This document shows positions 27,382-32,272 of a stretch of DNA of 64,000 bases, one piece after another. Position 1 is the first letter of the stretch. Each line of letters opens with the position of its first letter. The DNA lies in IMG/VR virus record IMGVR_UViG_3300020472_000011, positions 52,052 through 116,051 of that record, one strand, 5' to 3'. The notes beneath the pieces are model-generated. The model was given only the letters and a program-made list of their open reading frames with translations. It searched no databases and was not told the DNA's origin. The translations under genes and the position numbers were made by a program. The stretch is from a virus.

Positions 27382-27508
27382 GATCAGTCTCCGTAGGATG
27401 TTCTATATTATAACATGAATCAACATGCTCCCACGCTTTCTTAGCAAAAAGAAACAAAAACAAGGTCATGTACTCTTCATTGCAATAAGACGCAATGTAA
27501 CGTGCCAT
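27353..27508 (-). CDS. Possible 51-aa gene overlapping the next
   Basis: ATG at 27508, TGA at 27353-27355, overlapping the 41-residue gene by 29 bases. MARYIASYCNEEYMTLFLFL then FAKKAWEHVDSCYNIEHPTE. A hydrophobic LFLFLF run is flanked by charged residues. No good ribosome-binding site, and the promoter of the next gene lies inside it, so it may not be real. Confidence 0.4.
   Translation of the reverse strand: MARYIASYCNEEYMTLFLFLFAKKAWEHVDSCYNIEHPTETDHGLGRVFKK
27407..27412 (-). promoter_or_regulatory. TATAAT promoter of the 41-aa acidic gene
   Basis: Minus strand CATGTTATAATATAGAACATCC, 25 bases upstream of ATG 27381 and followed by a GGAG ribosome-binding site. Confidence 0.55.
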
Positions 27509-27531
27509 AGTATTAAAGGGGTAAGGTTAAT

Positions 27532-27555
27532 AAAAAGAGGGGTCGTGATGACCCC
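27532..27555 (-). terminator. Hairpin terminator GGGGTC...GACCCC
   Basis: Minus strand GGGGTC-ATCAC-GACCCC-TCTTTTT, 11 bases after the stop of the 106-residue gene. Confidence 0.8.
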
Positions 27556-27566
27556 TTATAATGATA

Positions 27567-27887
27567 TCATCTTTGGATGACGTATCCATCAAAGAATAGG
27601 TCAGTTTGAGAATTGTCACCGATGTACCAGGTGAAATCTCTCTGAAATATTCTGAGACCGTACCCAAAGAAATTCTCTAGCAACGCATTCAGTCTTGACT
27701 TAGTGGTGACAGTCTCCCAACCTGCACTAGACAGTTGAAGATCGCCATTGTCATGTACTGTTGCGATGTGATTGTTATGCAAGTAAACCTCAGACCTGTT
27801 ACCCATGCGATCAACCCGTGTATTTGAATTGGACCAGGTGATGCGGTTGTTAACTGCTGAGTTCATTTGCTGTTCAATCTTACGCAT
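27567..27887 (-). CDS. Hypothetical protein (106 aa)
   Basis: ATG at 27887 with AAAGGA five bases upstream, TATAAT at 27919-27914 and its own terminator, so it is a complete single-gene cassette. Residues include TWSNSNTRVDRMGNRSEVYL, a beta-rich middle (HNNHIATVHDNGDLQLSSAG), then LNALLENFFGYGLRIFQRDF. The pattern suggests a small beta-sheet domain followed by a helix. No family recognised; an early or middle gene is likely from its promoter. Confidence 0.7.
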   Translation of the reverse strand: MRKIEQQMNSAVNNRITWSNSNTRVDRMGNRSEVYLHNNHIATVHDNGDLQLSSAGWETVTTKSRLNALLENFFGYGLRIFQRDFTWYIGDNSQTDLFFDGYVIQR

Positions 27888-27913
27888 AAGTCCTTTGTGT
27901 GTTGTACTCTTCT

Positions 27914-27919
27914 ATTATA
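27914..27919 (-). promoter_or_regulatory. TATAAT promoter of the 106-aa gene
   Basis: Minus strand ATGTGTATAATAGAAGAGTAC, placed after a terminator T-run and 27 bases before the ATG at 27887. The leader ACAACACACAAAGG resembles that of the 26375 gene. Confidence 0.6.
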
Positions 27920-27924
27920 CACAT

Positions 27925-27949
27925 AAAAAAAGACCCCTGTGAAGGGGTC
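27925..27949 (-). terminator. Hairpin terminator, duplicate of 26418-26435
   Basis: GACCCC-TTCACA-GGGGTC followed by seven T on the minus strand, identical over 18 bases to the hairpin at 26418-26435. It ends the 48-residue gene. Confidence 0.85.
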
Positions 27950-27951
27950 GG

Positions 27952-27973
27952 GTGACAGTTTGTTTACTGGCAC
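27952..27973. repeat. Stop-codon dyad, copy C
   Basis: GTGACAGT-TTGTTT-ACTGGCAC: outer GTG/CAC and inner CAGT/ACTG arms with one internal mismatch. It contains the TAA stop of the 48-residue gene and is followed by the terminator. Confidence 0.6.
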
Positions 27974-28110
27974 ATGCTTTCGAATCTCATTTGGACTGCT
28001 CTTTCGATGTCCTCGTTGTTCATCATTGCAATGTCACCTGTGTCGGTGATCTCTGCCATTACGTCTTCGTAGCATGACTCTAGTAATGACTCGTGATGAA
28101 GTGTTGACAT
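27964..28110 (-). CDS. Small acidic protein (48 aa)
   Basis: Start ATG at 28110 (MSTLHHESLLESCYEDVMAE); the frame is open further upstream, but those codons overlap the promoter. ITDTGDIAMMNNEDIERAVQ and MRFESMCQ complete it. Acidic and probably helical. It stands alone between its own TATAAT and terminator, and its last two codons lie in a dyad. Function unknown. Confidence 0.65.
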   Translation of the reverse strand: MSTLHHESLLESCYEDVMAEITDTGDIAMMNNEDIERAVQMRFESMCQ

Positions 28111-28135
28111 AAACCTGATTTGTGTGTACTCCTTA

Positions 28136-28141
28136 ATTATA
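28136..28141 (-). promoter_or_regulatory. TATAAT promoter of the 48-aa gene
   Basis: Minus strand AATGTGTATAATTAAGGAGTAC, 25 bases upstream of ATG 28110, directly after the CCCC-GGGG terminator. Confidence 0.6.
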
Positions 28142-28147
28142 CACATT

Positions 28148-28169
28148 AAAAAACCCCGTTAGGGGTTTT
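28148..28169 (-). terminator. Hairpin terminator CCCC-TAAC-GGGG
   Basis: Minus strand AAAACCCC-TAAC-GGGGTTTTTT. An 8-bp stem counting A-T pairs, with T-runs on both strands, so it may act in either direction. Confidence 0.75.
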
Positions 28170-28194
28170 GTAACAGATTCGTAACAATTTAGTG

Positions 28195-28212
28195 GTCAGT
28201 TTGTGAACTGTC
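28195..28212. repeat. Stop-codon dyad, copy D
   Basis: G-T-CAGTT-TGTG-AACTG-T-C; the inner arms are perfect. It encodes the last residues (RQFTN) and TGA of the 89-residue gene, so the repeat is part of the coding sequence. Confidence 0.65.
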
Positions 28213-28465
28213 TCACCCACTTGTTGAGTTTGGTTAGGTCAGATGTTAGCATAGTGATCTCATAAGAATGAATTGACCAACGTGCTTTGATGTCTGACCA
28301 GTAGCGATTAGGACTGATTAACTTAGCAGCACTTGGTCTGCGTGGTGTCGTTGTCTTAACTGCTTTGGGTGTTGCTGTTTTCTTAGCAACTGGTTTTACA
28401 GTAACCTTGCGTGTGCGTCTCTTACGAGGTGCAGTTGCTGGTTTGGTTGCTGTAGCGACTGTCAT
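28196..28465 (-). CDS. Basic protein with histone H1-like N-terminal tail (89 aa)
   Basis: ATG at 28465. The first 50 residues are Lys, Ala, Pro, Thr and Arg-rich (TATKPATAPRKRRTRKVTVK, then PVAKKTATPKAVKTTTPRRP) without acidic residues, resembling histone H1/HupB-type DNA-binding tails. The last 40 residues form a small folded part (YWSDIKARWSIHSYEITMLT). It is an independent cassette with TATAAT upstream and a dyad plus terminator at its end. A nucleoid- or DNA-binding role is inferred from composition only. Confidence 0.7.
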   Translation of the reverse strand: MTVATATKPATAPRKRRTRKVTVKPVAKKTATPKAVKTTTPRRPSAAKLISPNRYWSDIKARWSIHSYEITMLTSDLTKLNKWVRQFTN

Positions 28466-28489
28466 TAATTAAATGCGTGTGACTCGTTC

Positions 28490-28495
28490 ATTATA
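28490..28495 (-). promoter_or_regulatory. TATAAT promoter of the H1-like gene
   Basis: Minus strand CATTTTATAATGAACGAGTC, 24 bases upstream of ATG 28465 and directly after the AGCACCT hairpin. Confidence 0.6.
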
Positions 28496-28498
28496 AAA

Positions 28499-28523
28499 TG
28501 AAAAAAGCACCTCGAAAGGTGCT
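28499..28523 (-). terminator. Hairpin terminator AGCACCT...AGGTGCT
   Basis: Minus strand AGCACCT-TTCG-AGGTGCT then a T-run. A 7-bp perfect stem with a UUCG tetraloop, about 53 bases downstream of the 59-residue gene. Confidence 0.85.
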
Positions 28524-28548
28524 TTGTAATGAATTGAAACAATTTGGG

Positions 28549-28566
28549 GACAGTTTGTGAACTGTC
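28549..28566. repeat. Stop-codon dyad, perfect copy E
   Basis: GACAGTT-TGTG-AACTGTC, perfect 7-bp arms, nine bases after the stop of the 59-residue gene. Best-preserved member of the family. Confidence 0.75.
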
Positions 28567-28575
28567 ATACTCTAA

Positions 28576-28755
28576 TTAATAACTATGATTGAAATTATCA
28601 TTATGATAATAACTATCATCATAATTCTTGAACTTAGTAACTTTCTTTTTCTTAATCCTCCTTACATTCTTTACATCTAAACCGTAATCGTCGAAGTCAT
28701 TAACAAAATTATCCTTAAGTTTGGATGATTTGTTATGCTTACTGTGTCTTGCCAT
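28576..28755 (-). CDS. Small basic protein (59 aa)
   Basis: ATG at 28755, TAA at 28576-28578. MARHSKHNKSSKLKDNFVND followed by VRRIKKKKVTKFKNYDDSYY: a strongly basic centre and a Tyr/Asn/His-rich C-terminus. Possibly nucleic-acid binding. An AATAAATA late-like element lies 22 bases upstream. No family recognised. Confidence 0.65.
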   Translation of the reverse strand: MARHSKHNKSSKLKDNFVNDFDDYGLDVKNVRRIKKKKVTKFKNYDDSYYHNDNFNHSY

Positions 28756-28775
28756 TGTTATTAACTAGCGATGGA

Positions 28776-29024
28776 CTATTTATTCTCAACTAGGACACCT
28801 GATCGTATGGATTGATTAACATATCGCCCCACAGATCCTCCCTCTAATAGTAACTCATGTGCTGTTAATACTTCACATAGTTTATTAGTGAATTCAGTGA
28901 TATTTTGGCAGTTAAATACATATTCTTTGTCTATATTACTATTATATACTATTTTCACAGTGTTGTCAAGGGTTTCGACTGATTTAATTGCAGTTGATGT
29001 GAATTTATCGTAAATAGTTGACAT
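28776..29024 (-). CDS. Hypothetical protein (82 aa), possibly KTSC-like
   Basis: ATG at 29024. The N-terminal half STAIKSVETLDNTVKIVYNS followed by EYVFNC has the alternating pattern of a KTSC-type small beta domain (S-x-A-I...V-x-V-x-Y...Y-x-F). The C-terminus is ELLLEGGSVGRYVNQSIRSG. Transcription from the TATAAT at 29210-29205 would give a leader of about 175 bases carrying the short tandem repeats of the candidate origin region. Family assignment is tentative. Confidence 0.6.
   Translation of the reverse strand: MSTIYDKFTSTAIKSVETLDNTVKIVYNSNIDKEYVFNCQNITEFTNKLCEVLTAHELLLEGGSVGRYVNQSIRSGVLVENK
28777..28784 (-). promoter_or_regulatory. Late-like promoter AATAAATA
   Basis: Minus strand GAATAAATAGTCC. 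It fits NATAAATA, overlaps the stop of the 82-residue gene and lies 22 bases upstream of ATG 28755. The AT-rich setting makes chance matches possible. Confidence 0.4.
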
Positions 29025-29139
29025 TTTAGTGTGTTTGTGTTAGGTTAAACTCGAAAAAACTCGAAAAATGGTTAAATGTTAAAAAATAGCTTTCTTAAAC
29101 TTCTTAAAAGTCTTAAAAACCCATTTTTTCGTCTTTTTG

Positions 29140-29148
29140 TTTTCCACA
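29140..29148 (+). promoter_or_regulatory. DnaA-box-like TTTTCCACA (1)
   Basis: Exact match to the cyanobacterial-type DnaA box, followed three bases later by the inverted near-box TTGTGAAAA. Confidence 0.5.
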
Positions 29149-29204
29149 GGGTTGTGAAAAACTCAAAAAGTCATAAAAGTGAACATCCTCCGAACTACTC
29201 TCTT

Positions 29205-29210
29205 ATTATA
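29205..29210 (-). promoter_or_regulatory. TATAAT promoter inside the non-coding region
   Basis: Minus strand CCATTATAATAAGAGAGTAG followed by GGAGGATG. Probably drives the 82-residue gene through a long leader; the GGAGG is followed by two very short frames (seven and three codons). Confidence 0.5.
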
Positions 29211-29242
29211 ATGGGTCTTCGTGTCTTTTCGAGGTCTTTTGT

Positions 29243-29263
29243 GCCACTTTGAGGACTGTCACA
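29243..29263. repeat. Degenerate copy of the stop-codon dyad
   Basis: GTGCCACTTTGAGGACTGTCA: resembles GTGCCACTTTGTGAACTGG at 27236-27254 but with broken arms. No recognised gene ends here, so it may mark a lost gene. Confidence 0.35.
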
Positions 29264-29346
29264 AGGTGACTTGACATTCGGTAGGTGGCGGCCTAAGACA
29301 ACATCATGAGAGCACGTTACTTATATTTTTTAATACATTTTAAATG

Positions 29347-29355
29347 TTTTCCACA
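29347..29355 (+). promoter_or_regulatory. DnaA-box-like TTTTCCACA (2)
   Basis: Exact 9-base match, facing the inverted box at 29370-29378 with 14 bases between them. Confidence 0.5.
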
Positions 29356-29369
29356 ATACCTCAAAAACC

Positions 29370-29378
29370 TGTGGAAAA
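29370..29378 (-). promoter_or_regulatory. DnaA-box-like TTTTCCACA (3)
   Basis: Exact match on the minus strand (TGTGGAAAA on plus), forming a convergent pair with box 2. Confidence 0.5.
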
Positions 29379-29419
29379 CTCAGTGATACCAATGTGCGGA
29401 TGTACATAGAACAACTGTA

Positions 29420-29605
29420 CTATTCCTGTAGTTCATCCAAACGATATTGCCTACGTCCATGACGTGTGTTATACTGTCTATCGAGTATTAATTTAATATC
29501 TCTGAGTGATGCTGACAGTAATGCTCCATCTGCATTATCTTCAAATAAATCCTCCAAGTGTGCTATGTGTTCTAGTGCAAATAACACTTTAGTTTGATTG
29601 TTCAT
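29420..29605 (-). CDS. Hypothetical helical protein (61 aa)
   Basis: Start ATG at 29605 (MNNQTKVLFALEHIAHLEDL), two bases after the upstream stop. The first half is an amphipathic helix; the end is basic (RQYNTRHGRRQYRLDELQE). An alternative TTG at 29611 overlaps the upstream gene. It closes the oxygenase gene group just before the non-coding region. No family recognised. Confidence 0.6.
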   Translation of the reverse strand: MNNQTKVLFALEHIAHLEDLFEDNADGALLSASLRDIKLILDRQYNTRHGRRQYRLDELQE

Positions 29606-29607
29606 CT

Positions 29608-29769
29608 TCAACGTAGTTTACCTCTTACTAATTGTATTTGTATTGGTTCATTTAATCTATCCAATACTGATTGTACTGTGTATGCAGTGAATACTTGTGG
29701 TGCTATGAATGCTAACATTGCTACTATCCAGAACATGTAGTAGTAATTCTCTTTGTTTTGTGTTCTCAT
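29608..29769 (-). CDS. Single-pass membrane protein (53 aa)
   Basis: ATG at 29769 in an ATGA overlap with the upstream gene; TGA at 29608-29610. MRTQNKENYYYMFWIVAMLA and FIAPQVFTAYTVQSVLDRLN: one transmembrane helix at about residues 11-30 with a positively charged N-terminus, then a soluble C-terminal part. Probably inserted in the host inner membrane. Function unknown. Confidence 0.6.
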   Translation of the reverse strand: MRTQNKENYYYMFWIVAMLAFIAPQVFTAYTVQSVLDRLNEPIQIQLVRGKLR

Positions 29770-30023
29770 TGTGGATAATTGGGTGGCATAGGTGTGTGTC
29801 TTTCAACTAAATCTTGAGCACCTGTTTCATATTCAGGTGTAAATGCATGACGTGATTGATATTCAGCATTTATTTGTTGTCTAGCATTAGGACGTGATTG
29901 TAATGCACGTCTTAAATCATTTAACTCTTCATTTAATACATCATCAGTGACAGTATACTGTTCACAATTAACTAATTGAATGAGTATGTTGAGTTGTTTG
30001 TCTGTTAATCGAATTGATTTCAT
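29766..30023 (-). CDS. Hypothetical protein (85 aa)
   Basis: ATG at 30023 and ATGA overlaps on both sides. MKSIRLTDKQLNILIQLVNC and VLNEELNDLRRALQSRPNAR form two helices; the tail is polar and Pro-rich (ERHTPMPPNYPQ). Coupled to the oxygenase upstream and the membrane protein downstream. No family recognised. Confidence 0.65.
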   Translation of the reverse strand: MKSIRLTDKQLNILIQLVNCEQYTVTDDVLNEELNDLRRALQSRPNARQQINAEYQSRHAFTPEYETGAQDLVERHTPMPPNYPQ

Positions 30024-30589
30024 CGTCTGAATGTAAGATTGAATGATAGTGATACACGTTGGTGGTTTGTTTCATTTATACGTGTACCATGCATTAAGAA
30101 TGAGGGCCATAATAACAATTTACCTTTAGTTGGTGTGACTTGTCGTGCCATATCTAAATGTGCAATGATATAATTATTCTCACTCACGTAATGGGGTGAA
30201 TGAAAATATATATTACCATCCTTAGAGTTGGTACTTATATAATACACCCCTGAGATATCACTGCCACCATGACTGTGCAGGTGAGCATACTGTCCATTTG
30301 TAGTTGACGTGTACCAAGATGCAGTAATATAATAATCATCTATGTGTTTGATACCAATTTCTTGGAGGTACTTATGTACATGTGATTTAAGAAATGATTG
30401 AAACACATGTGAGTTATCTAATACATTAGACTCAAATGGATGAGGTGTGAGGTGATGTGTATCAGCACTCCAACCTTCACGATGGGCAAACTCACTCAAT
30501 GGAAGATCATTGTTCAAGTCTTTCCTTTCTTTTATTGTCTCACATTCGTATTCATATAATGGGAGAGGAAACCATTGACCAGTTGTCAT
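30020..30589 (-). CDS. 2OG-Fe(II) oxygenase family protein (1)
   Basis: 189 residues, a usual length for the putative 2OG-Fe(II) oxygenase group common in marine phages. It shows ASWYTSTTNGQYAHLHSHGG (90-109), where H103, H105 and H107 are candidates for metal binding; SGVYYIS (113-119); GNIYFHSP (125-132); and GKLLLWPSFLMHGTR (156-170), with H167 as the distal iron ligand, then R178 in NHQRVSLSFN as candidate for 2-oxoglutarate binding. The family oxidises substrates using O2 and 2-oxoglutarate; protein or nucleic-acid targets are known in some members. Directly coupled to a second family member upstream. Confidence 0.8.
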   Translation of the reverse strand: MTTGQWFPLPLYEYECETIKERKDLNNDLPLSEFAHREGWSADTHHLTPHPFESNVLDNSHVFQSFLKSHVHKYLQEIGIKHIDDYYITASWYTSTTNGQYAHLHSHGGSDISGVYYISTNSKDGNIYFHSPHYVSENNYIIAHLDMARQVTPTKGKLLLWPSFLMHGTRINETNHQRVSLSFNLTFRR

Positions 30590-31116
30590 AATTTTAAATT
30601 GTGTAGTTTACGATCAAATCCAATATTACCTGCTAATACTATTCTATTCAAACATTTATTCATAGGGACGTGATGCATAATACATGCAGGAAATACTACT
30701 ATTTTACCTGCTACTGCATCAATCTCTGTATTACTTGTAGATAATACTAGTGGTGATGATCCTTCGGGTGTATTCACAAAATATACCCAACCCCATGCAT
30801 TTGGATGATGACAGTGTTTTCTAGCATACTCATCATGATCATACTTAGAGAACCACGTATCAATATGACTCCACCACATGTCTTTCCAATATTGTTCATC
30901 AATACCAGGAAATGATATGATGGCATCCTTCACATAGTTCTGAATGATAGTAATATTTGGTGAGTATGTTTGCCACGCTGAGTGCTTGGCCATGACATTT
31001 GTTTTATATGACATGCTATACTCAACATCTTCAGCATCACGCATAAGTCTTTTATTTAATGTCTTATGATGTGGTACTGTTGATATTATGATATCATGTT
31101 GTTCAGTAACGATCAT
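30586..31116 (-). CDS. 2OG-Fe(II) oxygenase family protein (2)
   Basis: Start chosen at ATG 31116 (MIVTEQHDIIISTV), which overlaps the preceding gene by 14 bases; the frame reaches 31164 but without better support. 176 residues. HDEYARKHCHHPNAWGWVYF (94-113) holds the likely metal-binding His residues, followed by GKIVVFPACIMHHVPMN (137-153) with the distal His and R158. The pattern is parallel to its downstream neighbour, but overall identity is low, so this is probably an old duplication or a separate family member rather than a recent copy. Substrate unknown. Confidence 0.72.
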   Translation of the reverse strand: MIVTEQHDIIISTVPHHKTLNKRLMRDAEDVEYSMSYKTNVMAKHSAWQTYSPNITIIQNYVKDAIISFPGIDEQYWKDMWWSHIDTWFSKYDHDEYARKHCHHPNAWGWVYFVNTPEGSSPLVLSTSNTEIDAVAGKIVVFPACIMHHVPMNKCLNRIVLAGNIGFDRKLHNLKL

Positions 31117-31309
31117 GGGTGAACTCGTAGTCAGGTTTCTCGTATTCAATTGCAATTGATTCAAATATTGTCATCAATGCCTTTGAATACATTCTGTACC
31201 CACTACCAACATACAGTTGACCTAGTAGGACAGATACAGTTGCTGAACTCCAGAAGAAGTAATACCATTTACTTTTCATTTGAGCACGTATCTTTGTCTT
31301 GTCTAACAT
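31103..31309 (-). CDS. Small protein with a membrane segment (68 aa)
   Basis: The frame is open from ATG 31327, but that codon lies only three bases after the -10 box, so ATG 31309 (MLDKTKIRAQMKSKWYYFFW) is preferred. A transmembrane helix follows (WYYFFWSSATVSVLLGQLYV), then YRMYSKALMTIFESIAIEYE. First gene of the oxygenase group; its stop overlaps the next start. It may recruit the downstream enzymes to the membrane, which is speculative. Confidence 0.55.
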   Translation of the reverse strand: MLDKTKIRAQMKSKWYYFFWSSATVSVLLGQLYVGSGYRMYSKALMTIFESIAIEYEKPDYEFTHDRY

Positions 31310-31330
31310 AATATTGTAGTATTTCATTCC

Positions 31331-31359
31331 ATTATAAAACCCCTGACAGTATTTGTCAA
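31331..31359 (-). promoter_or_regulatory. Consensus sigma70-type promoter (TTGACA-17-TATAAT)
   Basis: TTGACA at 31359-31354, a 17-base spacer and TATAAT at 31336-31331: the only perfect host-type promoter seen in the window. It drives the membrane protein and oxygenase genes and is embedded in the terminator of the upstream gene. Confidence 0.8.
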
Positions 31360-31362
31360 GGG
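31336..31362 (-). terminator. Hairpin terminator sharing bases with the promoter
   Basis: Minus strand CCCTTGACA-AATAC-TGTCAGGGG-TTTT: nine pairs with one G-U. The -35 hexamer forms part of the ascending arm, and the T-run runs into the -10. It lies 20 bases after the 54-residue gene. Confidence 0.7.
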
Positions 31363-31381
31363 TTTGTTGTGATATTTAATT

Positions 31382-31546
31382 TTAGCGTGGCAGTAAACTT
31401 TTACATATTCGTTTATCGCCGTGATTCATCTCTTCATCGATAACACAGTCGTAATAGTCATTTAGTTGAATGAGTTGATCCTGTGTATTATCTGACTCAA
31501 TGTGATTCCAACTTGCTAATTGATTCTGAGAGATGAGATTATGCAT
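31382..31546 (-). CDS. Hypothetical protein (54 aa)
   Basis: ATG at 31546, TAA at 31382-31384. MHNLISQNQLASWNHIESDN then TQDQLIQLNDYYDCVIDEEM, ending KRICKSLLPR. A polar helical protein with a basic tail. A CATAAATA late-like box lies 74 bases upstream. No family recognised. Confidence 0.6.
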   Translation of the reverse strand: MHNLISQNQLASWNHIESDNTQDQLIQLNDYYDCVIDEEMNHGDKRICKSLLPR

Positions 31547-31619
31547 ATACTACCTCGTAAGTGAATTAAAAACATAACAAAGTGACTTTGGGTGCATTCT
31601 GTTTTCCTAATTCTACCAC

Positions 31620-31627
31620 TATTTATG
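31620..31627 (-). promoter_or_regulatory. Late-like promoter CATAAATA
   Basis: Minus strand CCACATAAATAGTGG in a 125-base gap between two small genes that otherwise shows nothing. Fits NATAAATA. Confidence 0.45.
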
Positions 31628-31671
31628 TGGAATGTGTGACAATTCTCTCTGTATGTAACAAGAATTTATGC

Positions 31672-31833
31672 CTATTTCTCCTCTAAGATATAATCAATAC
31701 AGTTTGGGTGTTCATGAATATATGGGACATCCTCAATTGCTTCAGATCTTGCTTCGTATGAGTCTTTTGCATACTCACATACTTCATGTGTATGCATTTC
31801 ATAGTCATGATAACCAACAACGTAATGTGACAT
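31672..31833 (-). CDS. Hypothetical protein (53 aa)
   Basis: ATG at 31833, TAG at 31672-31674. MSHYVVGYHDYEMHTHEVCE, YAKDSYEARSEAIEDVPYIH, then EHPNCIDYILEEK. Rich in His, Tyr and acidic residues, with an alpha/beta pattern. It follows the 41-residue membrane gene by 25 bases. Such short proteins recur in cyanophages without assigned function. Confidence 0.65.
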   Translation of the reverse strand: MSHYVVGYHDYEMHTHEVCEYAKDSYEARSEAIEDVPYIHEHPNCIDYILEEK

Positions 31834-31855
31834 TGTAATATCTCGTGGTATAATA

Positions 31856-31863
31856 TATTTATT
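31856..31863 (-). promoter_or_regulatory. Late-like promoter AATAAATA
   Basis: Minus strand ACAAATAAATATATTATACC, overlapping the stop of the 41-residue membrane gene; TATATTATA follows directly. 23 bases before ATG 31833. Confidence 0.4.
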
Positions 31864-31984
31864 TGTTTCGTTTATCTTTCTTCACTGATTCTTCTGCTAG
31901 TGTTTCGATGAGCAGATATAACCAGATGCCACCCAACACCATGATAATGAATAATCTTATATTCTCAGCGTTGATGACTATCAT
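31859..31984 (-). CDS. Membrane peptide (41 aa)
   Basis: ATG at 31984 in an ATGA overlap with the preceding gene; TAA at 31859-31861. MIVINAENIRLFIIMVLGGI then WLYLLIETLAEESVKKDKRN: one transmembrane helix (about 10-27) followed by an acidic and then basic tail. Coupling supports that it is translated. Possible host-membrane effector; function unknown. Confidence 0.6.
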   Translation of the reverse strand: MIVINAENIRLFIIMVLGGIWLYLLIETLAEESVKKDKRNK

Positions 31985-32145
31985 GGTATGTCATGCTGTT
32001 TCTTCCAAGCAGCATACATTTTACCATAAATCATGCCTTCATGCGATTTGAGAGGTGATCCTTCAAGAATCTCCCTCTCTCGCTCGTTAATCACATTAAA
32101 TGCATCTGAGAGATATTCTCTCTCCCAACCATTTACTTCAGTCAT
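31981..32145 (-). CDS. Hypothetical protein (54 aa)
   Basis: ATG at 32145, TGA at 31981-31983. MTEVNGWEREYLSDAFNVIN, EREREILEGSPLKSHEGMIY, GKMYAAWKKQHDIP. A charged helical protein. It overlaps neighbours by 8 bases (upstream) and 4 bases (downstream), typical of this compact block. Confidence 0.6.
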   Translation of the reverse strand: MTEVNGWEREYLSDAFNVINEREREILEGSPLKSHEGMIYGKMYAAWKKQHDIP

Positions 32146-32272
32146 GTGTCTGTTTATTGCAAAGTTTGTTAATCATTTCAATCTCTGCTAGAATACGTTG
32201 TGCTAGTTCATCATCATGATTGGCTTGTGCCTCACAGTATTGTAGAACCAGATCTCTCATGGTGTCATCCAT
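32138..32272 (-). CDS. Hypothetical helical protein (44 aa)
   Basis: ATG at 32272, TGA at 32138-32140. MDDTMRDLVLQYCEAQANHD then DELAQRILAEIEMINKLCNK. Two probable helices. Eight-base overlaps on both sides, the same geometry as its neighbours. Confidence 0.6.
   Translation of the reverse strand: MDDTMRDLVLQYCEAQANHDDELAQRILAEIEMINKLCNKQTHD

Larger units (their letters stand above)
29025..29419. other. Non-coding AT-rich region with DnaA-type boxes and tandem repeats (candidate origin)
   Basis: The largest gene-free stretch in the window. It contains: AACTCGAAAA twice in tandem (29048-29067); three 9-bp direct repeats TTCTTAAAC/TTCTTAAAA/GTCTTAAAA (29092-29118); three exact TTTTCCACA boxes (29140-29148 and 29347-29355 on plus, 29370-29378 on minus), plus a near-box TTTTCACAA on minus at 29152-29160; a TATAAT promoter and a degenerate dyad. 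TTTTCCACA is the DnaA-box form known from cyanobacteria. I see only very short open frames (for example 23 codons near 29208-29279). Origin or DnaA-titration function is inferred. Confidence 0.5.

Noticed and set aside
27557-27562. Plus-strand TATAAT next to a terminator
   Set aside because: No plus-strand gene follows; the hexamer is part of the AT-rich flank of a minus-strand terminator.
31327-31327. ATG 31327 as start of the membrane protein before the oxygenases
   Set aside because: It lies three bases after the -10 box and would be upstream of the expected transcription start.
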